From Aegilops tauschii subsp. strangulata (lineage: Eukaryota > Streptophyta > Magnoliopsida > Poales > Poaceae): a stretch of DNA of 64,000 nucleotides. The notes beneath the pieces are model-generated. The model was not told the origin of the DNA. It worked only from the letters and a program-made list of their open reading frames with translations, and did no database searches. Numbering within the stretch: position 1 is the first letter of the stretch; each line of letters starts with the position of its first letter. Made by a program: the position numbers and the translations under genes. Of the stretch, positions 33,781-44,882 are shown one piece after another. The DNA lies in assembly GCF_002575655.3 (NCBI RefSeq), contig NC_053039.3, positions 241,344,622-241,408,621 of the forward strand, in the 5' to 3' direction.

Positions 33781-36290
33781 TATTCCTTTTGTACAAACCT
33801 CTCTCACAATAATTTTTTAAACTTTCTCCGACCGAGTACTTGACCTTATAACAAAAAAAATTAGACCTTGCCTTTTAATTCATTTTCTCATAATAAACAC
33901 ACACCATGTAGTACATGAACTTTTCCCATTTTTATAATTTGAATTTTTATTTTCTTTTTGAAATCAAATTGCTCCAAATAATAACTGAACTTCTTCAGGG
34001 ATTGAAAGAATTGTTTTAAAACTAAAAAAAAACAATTTCTTTTTTGTGTTTTTGAACATGGAAATACAAGGTGAATCTCACTCGCAAGAATTTTTGAACT
34101 TCCACGGACAGAGCACTTGAACTTCTCTCAACAAACCTTTTAAGCTTTTATTTTTCTATACACTTTTATTCTCACCTAAAATGCATTCCTTACAGTACTT
34201 GAACTTCTCGTTGTTTTCACTATGAACTTCTATCACATTTTTGTGTATACGTCGAATTACACACAATTGAAGGTCGAACGTCATTTTTTGCCATTTTAAA
34301 ACATGTAATTGGAGGTCGAACGCCTCGCAATATAAATTATGAACCGTGCACGGAGGTGTACGTGAACTTCTTGCAACAAATCTAAGTTTTTTATATACTT
34401 CGAACTTCTCTGTTATTTCAAATTGAACTTCTTAGTCTTATTCTTAGAAAAAAATGTGTTTTCAAATAAGCATCAAACATTTTTTTAAAATTGAACCTCA
34501 TACTTTTATTTTCTATAAATGGAAAGAATTTGAGTTTTCCGTAAACATCAAACTACTCTTTTTATTTTAATTTGAACTTCTTTAATTTTATTCTTTAGTA
34601 ACGAAGAAAACCTGTGTTTTTTATAAATATTGAACTTCTTTTTTATATAATTTGGAATTCTTGGTTTATTTCTTTTAACATCAAAATATCCTAGTTTTGT
34701 CATAAATATTGCAGCCCCTCCACCATTTTTTAAATTTTTTGATTTATTTGTAAAAACATAGACACAAATGGGAGAGAGAATTATATGTGTATAAAGTGGG
34801 TAGCAATTTCCAACTTTCCCTCGTCGAGCACATGAACTTCTACAAGAAATGTTTTTCATTTTTATGAGTTGGTTTTAAAAATGCCAAAATGGCATTGGTT
34901 TTTGTTTTTGTTTTTTGAACATGTAAATCTTAGGTTTTAATAAACTCCAAACTTCCATATTATTTAAATTCAAACCTCACGTTGGTTTTATTTTCTATTA
35001 GCGGTTAGAATCTGAGTTTTCAATAAACAATGAACCGCTCCATTACTTTAATTTGAACTTCTAGGTTTCTTTTAGAAACGGGGAAATCCATTTACTAATT
35101 AAATTTTTTAACTTCTTTTTGTTATTTTAATTTGAGCACTTGAACTTCTTGTTGAACAAGAGAAACTTTTTGAATTTTCCAGGTCTGTGCACTTGAACTT
35201 CTAGCAACGAAACTTTTTGACTTCGCATTTTTACTCCTATTTTCTCATACGAAACACACACTATGCAGTACGCGAACTTCCGTCTGTTGTCAATTTGAAC
35301 TTCTCTCTATTTCACTTTACTAACGAAAAAATCTGAGTTTTTTATAGACATCGAACAGCTCTAACTTTTTTTTTCAACTTCTTTGTGTGCTTTTTAGAAA
35401 TGTGAAAAATGGAGTTTTGTTAGAAACATCCAACTTCCTCATTATTTCGAATAGATCTTCCTGGTCTTATTCTTTCGTAACCGAAAAAACTGAGTTTTTC
35501 AAATAAATATCAAATGCTCTGCTTTTGAAAGTTGAACTTCTTTGAATTTATTATTTAGTAAAGAGAAAAAACTGAGTTTTTAATATGCATTGAACTACTC
35601 TGTTTTTTAAAATCGAACTTCGCGATCTTAATCTTTAGTATCGGACAAAATTTAAGATTTTTATAAACATCAAACAGCTTCCTTTTTTTAATTAGGACTT
35701 CTTTATGTTATTTATTAGCAAAGGGAAAAGTCCTAGTTATGTAATAAACATCGAACCGCTCACTTTTTTAAATTTTAACTTCTAGATCTTAAAGAAAAAA
35801 CAGGGGCAAATCCATGTTTACAAACTTTTTAAACTACTCGATTTTCTTAATTCGACCTTCTTGGTTTTGGAATAAATATGTTGAACTACTATGTTAAATA
35901 ATTTGAACTTCTCCATTTTGTAGTAAAATATAGAAACCTCATTTTTTATAAACTTTCCAAATTGCTTCATTTTTTATTTTTGAACTTCTTTGTTTATTCT
36001 ATAGTAACAGGGAATATCACAAGTTTGTAATAAACCTTGACCGTCCCATTATTTAAATTTGAACTTCAAGGTATTTTTCAGAAATGGTTTAACTTATAAA
36101 ACAAATTTATGGTTTTTTCCATTTTCTATGAACTCACTATGTTATATCTTGTGAAGTCCTGTTTTTTTGTCTCGCGACATTGTTAGGCATTTTTGTTGTC
36201 GGTGAAATGGCCTAGGCGGTCCTTTTTCCATTGATGAATTTCTTCACTACATGGTACACGTGAGCTTAAATTTTTTTGAAACATGAACTT
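33780..36290 (-). repeat. GAAGTTCAA word tract of element C
   Basis: Dozens of TTGAACTTC words on the plus strand (for example at 34198, 34428, 34570, 35054, 35197, 35298, 35533). Companion words such as CATCGAAC and CTGAGTTTTT recur at the spacing of the ~80-bp unit of element A. It is longer than the tract in A, so the repeat number differs between the two relatives. Confidence 0.8.
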
Positions 36291-37240
36291 CGCATGCTAT
36301 TGAAAATCAAGAAAATTACACAACTATATACATACACTTCATGTGCTGTGTGCACGACCAACACATTAGCAAGCTTAGTGCCAACATATACATAAGTAGC
36401 AGCACACTAATATTACATTGTTTTTGTTCTGATCATTCAGAATGTTGTATCTTCCAAGAGGATGGAGAATGATAAATCTACAGGAAGACCATATGTAGAA
36501 AAGCAACATCATAATCTTTAACCATGGACAACAGCAAGTTCAAACACAAAACCAAGGACTATAATAGCTAAACTCTCATAGAAATCTCTCTCTAGCATTC
36601 TAGTTGAACTTCAACAGTAGCGCACCAACATTAGCTAGAGGGCGAGGCAGGCCGCAGCAACAGCTGCTAACAGCGACCAGCAAATGGAGGCTGGGTCGTG
36701 ACGGCGGCACCGAGATGGAGGAGGTGCCAGGGCATGGCAGGCAAAAATAACTGTGATTGAATAGTCTCAATCAGGTAGGTAGGCGTTACAAGAAAAGAAA
36801 TAGCAAGTACATCAAGTTTCAGTGCCTCTTTCACACACAGATGTACAACAAAATTGGCATACCTTCTTATATAGATGAACTTGAACCCCTAAAAACTTGT
36901 GAGATATGAACATCTTTCGAAAGCCATCGACCGCCTCAAAAAAATCCCTGGAATCCTCTGACATCGTGCATCAAACTTGGTCTTCAGTCTCAATAATATT
37001 ATTTCAGAATCCTTTTTTCAATCGCCATCAACATGGTTGTCATTGCAGGCAAACTATCAACTTTACGATTCTAAAAGTACTAGCTTTTGGCAAAATGTGT
37101 ACAAGCTACTCAAGAAATTGAAGATAGTTGCAAACAACATACGAGCTACAGCCTAGCGATTTTTGCAAGTACGTGAGTGAAGACTTGTGATTGTTCTGAT
37201 TCTGAACTTCACATTTTTCTGATTCTGAACTTGTGATTGT
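36290..37240 (-). other. Middle of element C, no gene recognised
   Basis: AT-rich, non-repetitive sequence between the word tract and the GC-rich end. Short frames (36906-37121 plus, 37106-37393 minus) show no known domain. No counterpart in A was obvious by eye. Confidence 0.35.
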
Positions 37241-39371
37241 TCTTTTTTCGCAGGGTGCAGTGCAACTGCCGGTGTTGGGAGGCTGGCTTCGCTCCATCAG
37301 GTAGCTTCGTCCACCGCCGCACAGGACGGCGAGGAGGGGATGAAGGAAAGACAGACCTGGCAGCAAGCGGGGGAGGAGCCGGAGCAGCGCCATGTTGGGG
37401 ATGCATGGTGTCAGCAGCTATGTTTTTTATAAAACCTAAATCACTTCACAGAACATAGTTAAATATTTTAACATCACAAAAAGCTATGTTTTTTTATACA
37501 AGAAGTTGTTTTTCTAGGTAGTAGCACGTGCTTGCGTTGCACACGTTCCTCTACCACACACATATTTATCCTCTCACGTGCTTCCATTCTCCCCCTGTTT
37601 AACTCTGAACTCGTGTTGCACTACCAAAAGCTAACAGCAAATGCAATCCTAATTAACATACGATGCGGAGCATCATCTCCGGTCAAAGCGAGGAAGCCTT
37701 AATTGACAAAATTGCAAAAAATTTGTACTTCCGGCCTTGGGTGTGCTGGGCAGCGGCGGTGCGCTTTTCTTGTTGTTGAATCCACGAGTGATCCAACTAA
37801 CACAAAGTCAAGTTGAACTCCATGTTTTTTTTAGAGGGAAACCTTGTGTTCAGCAGCCATGTCCTTGTCGTTTCAATCGTATGAACTTCATAGGAATTGG
37901 GAATGAAACTCGTGGCTGGTGTTACCTTCTTTTTGCTAGCCATCTGATTGAGGAAAGAGAGCACCCGCTGGTTGCCGAGAGAGCCCGGATCGCGCCAGGA
38001 TCTGTTCCATTCATGAACACAAACATATGAGCTGAGACCACGAGAGAAGCTAAAAGTACACAACTCGAACACCGGTCATGAAATTTTCTGCACCGCAAAC
38101 GTTGTTGAATCCATTTCTTTAACTGTTAAGAACGGATGGTTTTCTTTTGTCAACGATCTCTTCTAACATATGTGCTAAAACTGCTAAAAATGAGCATTTT
38201 TGCTATAATGCATATAATGAACCTCTTAATTTCAGACATGAAAACTAAATAATTGTGTTTATACGCAGTCGAACTGATTCACAGAGGAGATGAGGAGGTT
38301 GACAGAGAGAGATGGTTGCAGCCGAAGCCGGTATAGGCGGCTGGCCGCGCCACCGAAGCGCCGGTGAAAGGGAGTGCCGTCGCCAACAGCGGGAGATGAG
38401 GCACGTGGAGGCACAGGGTCAGCGGCCGCTGGCTCGAGGAATAGCATGTAAAAACCAAAACTGAAAAATTCAGTACACATTCTGTCGAACATGAAAACTA
38501 GAAAATTCTGTTCATCTTCAGAAAGGAAGATGCTGTAGCAACTAGATTTGTAGGAGAAGCATCATGCTAGAATAAGTTAGACTGCACATATTCTTCTTTT
38601 GTGAACTTCTGCAACTATATGCAGGTCGTGGGGAGGTGAGCGGCGGCAGCACACGCGAGCATGGTCGCTTCTATACATTATACATTGCTGCTAACCAAAA
38701 TCACAAAACATGCTGAACGTGTATGGGATGGAAGTGGTGTGCTCAGCCTCACCTTGACTGTTGTGGACTGCTGCTCGCGATGGCCTCGACCTCCCTGACA
38801 CAGCGCGGCTGGACTGGGATGGCGCTTGGTTTCGTTGGGTTAATCGGGAGGAGGCGGAGGTGTGGTATTCAGGATGAGGAAGAAGGGCGGCGCGGGAGTT
38901 CCACCTGGAGGAAGAAGGGCGCCTGAGGCTAGGATGGTTGGGGCGACGCCGGTTGATTCGGGGGAAGGGGAGGGGTAGCGCGCTGGCGGAGGAAGCCAGA
39001 TCCGAGCGCGCCGGGAGGGATGACAGAGTGTGATTGGGACGGATAGGCAGCAAGAGGAGGCGCGCGACCTCTGCGCCCTGCAGGGGCGGTGCTGGTCGCC
39101 GGTGGAGGTCCAGCAGCTGGAGACACGCTGGGATCCGAGGCGGGCGACGCGAGGCGTGCTGGGGACGAGGGGCAGGCGGGGGTTGGACGGCGACGGGAGG
39201 CTCGCCGGGGCAGTGGGAGCGGCGGCGGGAGGCGCGGCAGGGCCAGGGAGGCAGCGGCGGGAGGCGCACCGGAGCCAGGGGCCGGCAGCGGAAGGCAGTC
39301 GGGCGGAGTGTGGAGTTCGGGAGGACCTCAGTCGCTCCCCCTATATAGAAGTAGGGCTATGTGATCAAAAT
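37240..39371 (-). other. GC-rich, gene-like end of element C
   Basis: Alternating GC-rich blocks (37250-37420, 38290-38440, 38720-39340) and AT-rich spacers suggest captured exons and introns. Frames are proline/arginine- or glycine-rich in several phases at once (for example 38691-39269 minus, 39034-39389 plus), which is composition and not proof of coding. Near 39340 the sequence ctccccctatatagaagt looks like a core promoter remnant. Confidence 0.35.
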
Positions 39372-39380
39372 ATATATATA

Positions 39381-39746
39381 CTATTCTAGGTTGCAGAATA
39401 AATTATTCTTCACCCGAGTTAATCTTACGATCATTTCATAATTAAATTACGTTTGGAATTCAAATAGTTACATTCTTATTGATTCACTACGTAAAATTTG
39501 GCATAAAAAAATAAAAATATAGGGCATAAGACAAGAAAATTTACAGTTTATGTGTATTTTACACTATGTTTTTACGTTTGTAATTTTACATAACATAAAA
39601 TATTTTTTACGACGATTATATATTTTCTTAGGTCTCTTTTTACGTCAGAAATAAGACAAAACTTACGAAGCGTAAAATTACGATGCATTGATGATAAAAT
39701 AGAGGGGGTGAAGAATAACTATTCCTCACCCAGGGTGACGAATAGT
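39381..39746. mobile_element. Small element F, MITE-like
   Basis: Starts ctattctaggttgcagaata then ttattcttcaccc; the right end, reverse complemented, reads ctattcgtcaccctggg, then aatagttattcttcaccc. The ends are thus inverted repeats of about 35 bp with a small gap. AT-rich interior, no ORF. It follows a short TA run and is followed by tatata (39753-39758). Confidence 0.6.
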
Positions 39747-39773
39747 CAATCCTTATATATGGGTAAAATATAT

Positions 39774-40508
39774 GGGTTCAGCTCCTCTACAATTCAGTTG
39801 TTACTGTATGGGTGCTGTAGGCTCTACTATCAACCGTCCACTCTAATCTAGTGGATCTTCTTACTTTCACTTAATTCTCTTATTAAATCGCAAAAAACAC
39901 CATCCCGAACTAGAGACGTGACGGCGGTCATAAGCTCCCCGCGCCAACAAGTTCGATGAAATCCGCACAAACGGCGCCGGCACCGTCGTATGTCCAGAGC
40001 TTGCGAACCTGCAAACAAAGCGTCGCGCGGCTACCGAAACAGGATACCGTCACCATACCTGCAGCATTTGTTAGATCAATGCTAAGTAATTCATGCATCG
40101 ACCAAGTAATTCTTGCATCGAGACATGTATTCATCCTCCATTTGTTAACCAGCTAGCTTTCTTCTCCATGGTAGCCCCAGACAACAATCGTAGGGCTACA
40201 AGAACTCAAGATGGTTTCCTTGAGGAACTTATGCTCCGGTCATGCAAGCCATTTACAAGGCCGGCGAGCTCCTGGCCTCCGGCCGCGACGGTGCCGTGCG
40301 TTTCAATTTCACATGCACGCTGACAGCTGAGCTGGCCGGCGCGGCCAGCCGGAGGACCGCCGTTCTTCCGACGTCGTTACAATTTTTGTTTTTGATTAAT
40401 AACATAATTAAGGCAGACCAAAGAGAGCCTTTGGATTGAAACCGACGGTGGATTTTGAGAGCAACAACATGCGTACAGTAATAACATTACTGTAGAGGAG
40501 CCGAACCC
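39774..40508. mobile_element. Small element G, MITE-like with ~35-bp inverted ends
   Basis: Left end gggttcagctcctctacaat, right end (reverse complement) gggttcggctcctctacagt. The inverted match continues with gttattactgta-like sequence. 735 bp with moderately GC-rich patches and no convincing ORF. Flanked by atatatg on the left and ccaatatatata on the right. Confidence 0.75.
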
Positions 40509-40522
40509 ACCCAATATATATA

Positions 40523-40892
40523 GGGAAAATCCATCCTACCACCCGGTGGTAGTTACCCCACATGTCATATATACTACCGGTAGTATATATTCTACTTTAT
40601 CATTATAAGTATGTTCATATACTATATATAAGATACTCTAAAGTGAGTTACATGAAAAAATTGCAAGTTGATCCATGATTTTTACTATATTTGTGAAATA
40701 CGTACATATTTGTACGTAAAAAGGAGCATACTCAAAATACGATATATACAAAAAAGTAGTATATATACTACCTTAACATTTTTATATACTACATACTATG
40801 CGTACATACTCTCCGATTTGATAAATACTACATACAACATACAAAACTTAAATGGTGGTAACTACCACCGGTGGTAGATAAAAATTGTCCTA
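40523..40892. mobile_element. Small element H, MITE-like with inverted ends
   Basis: The left end contains ctaccacccggtggtagtt; the right end, reverse complemented, contains ctaccaccggtggtagtt. Each is itself a near-palindrome. Interior AT-rich with repeated tatatacta phrases. Between tatatata (40514-40521) and, after the Helitron is removed, ttatatatatata (43162-43174). Confidence 0.7.
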
Positions 40893-43161
40893 TCTTCTAT
40901 ATCTAAATAGGAGCCCCCATTACCTGATTTTCCTGGCTTCTCGCGCAGCCACGTCACCTGAATTATTATTAGCCATTCCATCAACTATGAACGCAATCAG
41001 CTGTCGTGCGCTAACTCTCGCTGCCTTCCCCGACTTCCAACGATTGGACTGCACGTGGGTTGCCTGAGCTGTATGTGGGCTGTGTTTGCTGCTGCCGCAC
41101 ATGGGCCTTGATTCAATGTTAGGCATGTGGGCTGTATAGCCCATGGGGGTCAACCGCCGCACTAGGTCACTCACGGTCACCATCTTCTCCGATGTGAACC
41201 ATGAATCATCCTCGCTGTTATCTCTTCCGCTGCCACGGCTGAATATCTCCCTGGCGCAAATGCACATGAAACTGCAACATTCATCGCGCCTCATTACTTC
41301 GCCCTCTGTTATTACCAAAAGAAAAGGCTAGATTAAACGGCGCGACCACGGCCTTCCGTATACAAACCTATCTCTGCTACCAACTTCTCGCACCATCGCT
41401 GCTTCTCCGTATGGGTCGCGACGCGGTTCTGTTGCCGAGCACCCACATCGTCGTGGACGGTATGCCGTTGTTGCACCCCATTGCTCTGCTCTGAATCTGC
41501 ACCCGCATGCCAGCCGGTTTTTGTCGCCTTCCGATGTCTCTTTGATTGTGGGGACACAGGAGAGATCGCCGTTCCGTTGCCGGAGCTGGATACCCAGAAT
41601 CCCGGATCGTCGAGGAAGTGCACAACTGCTGAGGCGTCGGAACGTTTTTGCTATGCGCCTGCCGTTGCCGTCGGTGAGGATGAGAGGTGGGGAATTCGAC
41701 TCAATCAGTAAACATGACTTCCAAATTTACTCCACGTTTGGGGCTAGCGCATCATCTCTGTGTGGCAGGTCGTTCCGGTTTTGCCTTTCCGGTCACTTCC
41801 CAGTCCCTACTCTATAATTTGCAACATCTGCTCCACACACCTTCGACACTCTCTGGTCCAGGCTTATAAGCTCTATGTGCTCCCACATGGACTTCATGGA
41901 GATGCTCTTTCACTTGGACATAAGGTAGAAGATATCATTTTAGATTGTTAATGCAATTTTGATTTACTATTTCCCATCCGTCTCACAAAAATGCTTCATT
42001 GCTAATATATGTCTCTGATTTTCCATGCATTTTCAGCATTGGAGATGCTCTTTCACTTGGACATAAGGCAACATATATCATTTTAAATTATACAGTGTGA
42101 TTTTGATTTGTACCCTGTCCATGCCTTGGCAAAATGCACCCTGTTATATTTATAGCAGAATGTGGCAAACATTTCAATATATACGTTCTTTCATTGCTTA
42201 TCTGATAAGAATCGGCTCTAGAAGCCCAGGTCAGTGCTTTGATGTTTAAAGAATTATTACATGTTCATAATGTGATCTAATGTTACATCTTATAATTTTT
42301 TGATCTGCTATTGGTTTCAGAACTAAATGTAAGATTGGTTCCGTCCATGCAGCAGAGGAAAATTTTGCAAGTAGTTCCATGCAATAAACATTGGTGGCCA
42401 CCCACTCATTATTTGTTTGTTAGACCCCATGACTGAATTGAGACTTCTTCCCACTGATTTGCTGGAGATTCCTTATGCAATTGTAATGCTCAATGTAGCC
42501 GCTTGATGCTTTTGGGTACGCCGTGCTTTGCAACTGTTTGATGCTTAAACACACTTCAGTTAGATTTACTTGGTTTTCTTATAAATGTGGTTAATGCAGT
42601 TCCAAACTAATATTTATGGTTAGCTATATCGATTCCAAGTTTCTGTATGAACTTTTTCTTTTTATAGATAACATAAAACTTTCACATACATGAGGATGGC
42701 TTTTCACATGGAGTGCTAGGGATCAATACAAATTGTATCTCAGTGTTCTTATGCATGCGATTCATTTTTTGCCTCCAGCAAACATGCAGTTCCAAATTAA
42801 TTATTGTGGTTAATTGTATTGATTCAAAGTTTCTAACCAAAGTTTTCTTTTCTTATAGATAACAGAAAACTTTCACATTAACGAGAAAGATTTTTCATAT
42901 GTTGTGCTAGGGACCAAGAGAAATTGTAACCCCGAGCCAGATTTCATAAGTTTTGTTTATCTCGATTCTCAATATTATTTCCTTTGTATATAAGAGTTGT
43001 GAACGGGATTCTTTTTGCACCCGCGGCAATCCAGGGGGCACCTAGAAAATGTATTCTTTATATTTCCATGTTGTTTAATATTTTATAATTATTTTGTCTG
43101 TAATTCTACTAATATGTATTTACGCATTCTGTCCCGCAGCAACGCGTGGGGCATCATCTAG
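40893..43161 (+). mobile_element. Non-autonomous Helitron, 2.27 kb
   Basis: Begins TCTTCTATATCTAAATAGG and ends ...GCATCATCTAG, so 5' TC and 3' CTAG. A GC-rich near-palindrome (cccgcagcaacgcgtgggg, 43133-43151) lies seven bases before the CTAG, the standard Helitron 3' hairpin. It is flanked by A on the left (40892) and T on the right (43162), the expected A|T target, with no duplication. Interior ORFs (41143-41950) are short and unrecognised; no Rep/helicase. The end sequences recall abundant grass Helitrons. Confidence 0.8.
42597..42935 (+). repeat. Diverged ~189-bp tandem duplication in the Helitron
   Basis: gcagttccaaactaat at 42597 and gcagttccaaattaat at 42786 start two copies that share tatagataaca, aaactttcaca and gtgctaggga at equal offsets. 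A second pair, ggagatgctctttcacttgg near 41899 and near 42041, shows another internal duplication. Confidence 0.75.
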
Positions 43162-43175
43162 TTATATATATATAG

Positions 43176-44867
43176 AAAAAGATTAACCCGTGTGGGGTCC
43201 GGCCGTCAGTGAGGTCAGCAAGGTGTTAGCGCTAAAATAGGATTAGGACCGGGCCCCACTAGCAAGGGGCACAGCCGGCTCCTCTGGCGAGGCACGCACG
43301 GGCACTAGAGGCTCCGGCGGCTAGGCAGCGGCGGGCGGCCCCGGCGCGGGACAGGTGCGGGCGGCGCCGACGCGGGGCAGGCACGAGCGGCAGCAGGCGG
43401 TTAACGGCAGAGGCAACAACAACGACGGCCAGACGGTGGGGAGTTCCGGCGGGTGGAGGCGGGCACAGCCGGCAGCGGTGGGACGCGAGCGGGGCTGCCA
43501 GGCAGAGCAAGCAGCAGCAGGAGAGGCGACGACAGCAGCTAGAGGCAGGGGGCGGCGAGCACCGAATGGCGCGGGCGCGAAAGCAGGGCCTCGGCGAGGA
43601 AACGGCAACGCGTGGGAGGGGGCCTGGCCGGAGGCGCGCGGGGGGAGCCGAGCTGCAGGCAGGCGTGGGCGCAGTCAAGCAGGCGAGAGCGGCTACAGCA
43701 GAATAGCATCGGTGGCAGCTAGCAGATCAGCAGCAGCGAAGCAGAAGAGCAGCTACGACATGAGCAGCGGTAGTAGGCAACGCAACAGCAAGCAAAGAGC
43801 AGCAGCGGCGGCTTAAAGAACAGCAGCAACGCAGCAACAGTAGTACGCACGGGCTCGGATGAGCTCGGGGACGGAGGCTACAACAACAAAATCAAAGCGA
43901 AGGAAGGGGGTTCCGGGGGAGAAGCTCACTGCGAGTTCATTGGCGTGCTCGGGGAGGCCGGAGGGACTCGAGGTCGGCCGAATCGACGGCGAGGCAGTGG
44001 TGGCCGTCGGTGGAGGGGATCGTGGATGGCGTCGAGTTGGTGCAGTCCCAGCTCGTGGTGCTTCGTGTAGTCGAAGAGGATGATGAGGCGCTTCTCCTGG
44101 ACAGGACGGAGTGGCAAGGGGAGCACGGTGGCTGCGAGGTCGATGGCAACAGCGGCGACGGAGGCATCGGTGAGGGAGAGGGCAGCGTCCTAGAGAGAGG
44201 GAGGGGGAGAGGGGCATGGGTGAGTGGGGTACAGGGGAGAGGAGTGAGGAGTGAGGCGTCCCGGAGCCTTATCCCCTGCCGACGCCGGCGAGGTGGTCGG
44301 GCGGGAGCCGCCCTGTAGCGACGAGACTGAGGAACAGGAAGGGAGGGGGCGTCTGGTGCGGGACTGGCCCGGCTGAGGCCAAGGCCCAGGGGGAGGGGGC
44401 CTTTCTCTTTTTTCCCCTTTCCTTTTTCTTTTGATTTTTCCCTTTAAAACTTTTCTGTCTTTTATTTTCAAAAAGCAAAATAGTTTTATAAAATACTAAT
44501 CTTGCACCTAACACAACATTATAACTTATTAGGCCACTGCTATAACAAATTTGGCACCAAAATAAAATAGTTTATTATTTTTATAAATTAAAAAGCAATT
44601 GTATTATTATCTAGGCCATTGTTTTAATTAGATTAGGGTAATTAAACACTTTGTAACAAGTTTGTTTTACCATGAAAAATATAAAGGGATTATTTGCAAC
44701 CCAATGAACATTTTTGTTTGACAGTTTGAAGAAATAGAAATTTGACTTTCAATTTAAATTTGAATTTGAGTTTTGACTTTGAGCAAGTGGCACTTAAGCT
44801 TGAGAAACAAGATGACTTGGCAAGATTAGAGGGGAGATTACTATAGCGTGATTCTCGGTGCGTTACA
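43176..44867 (-). repeat. 3' LTR of a Gypsy element, left boundary unclear
   Basis: On the minus strand the LTR begins TGTAACGCACCGAGAATCAC at 44867 and runs through an AT-rich half into a GC-rich half (44400 down to 43250), as expected for U3 followed by R/U5. A polypurine tract abuts it on the right. The left end is not fixed: no clear CA terminus or target duplication was found, so about 43176 is only the last point before the TA run next to the Helitron. The long GC-rich ORFs on both strands are not genes. Confidence 0.7.
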
Positions 44868-44882
44868 AATCTCCTCCACTAC
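44868..44882 (-). other. Polypurine tract of the Gypsy fragment
   Basis: Minus strand GTAGTGGAGGAGATT directly precedes TGTAACG, and is itself preceded by ctcgggacgagatttcttg, a phrase common before Gypsy 3' LTRs in Triticeae. Confidence 0.75.

Larger units (their letters stand above)
23592..39390 (-). mobile_element. Element C, inverted relative of A, interrupted by Copia element 2
   Basis: It begins CACTATTCTAACC at 23592. Its first 200 bases, and the sequence resuming at 32533, are the reverse complement of the right half of A. For example, the stretch equivalent to A 19640-19990 is found at about 32540-32890 with only scattered differences. The GAAGTTCAA tract is at 33780-36290 in reverse. 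The far end (37240-39371) is GC-rich, and its last part resembles the left end of A (gatcac, ccctat, ctcccgag spaced alike). The right boundary overlaps small element F and is uncertain. Confidence 0.5.

Noticed and set aside
38691..39389. Proline/arginine- and glycine-rich ORFs on both strands in C
   Set aside because: Several long frames overlap in a GC-rich block, which is expected by chance; no single frame shows a conserved motif.
43259..44318. Alanine/arginine-rich ORFs on both strands
   Set aside because: They lie in the GC-rich part of a Gypsy LTR and appear in all phases.
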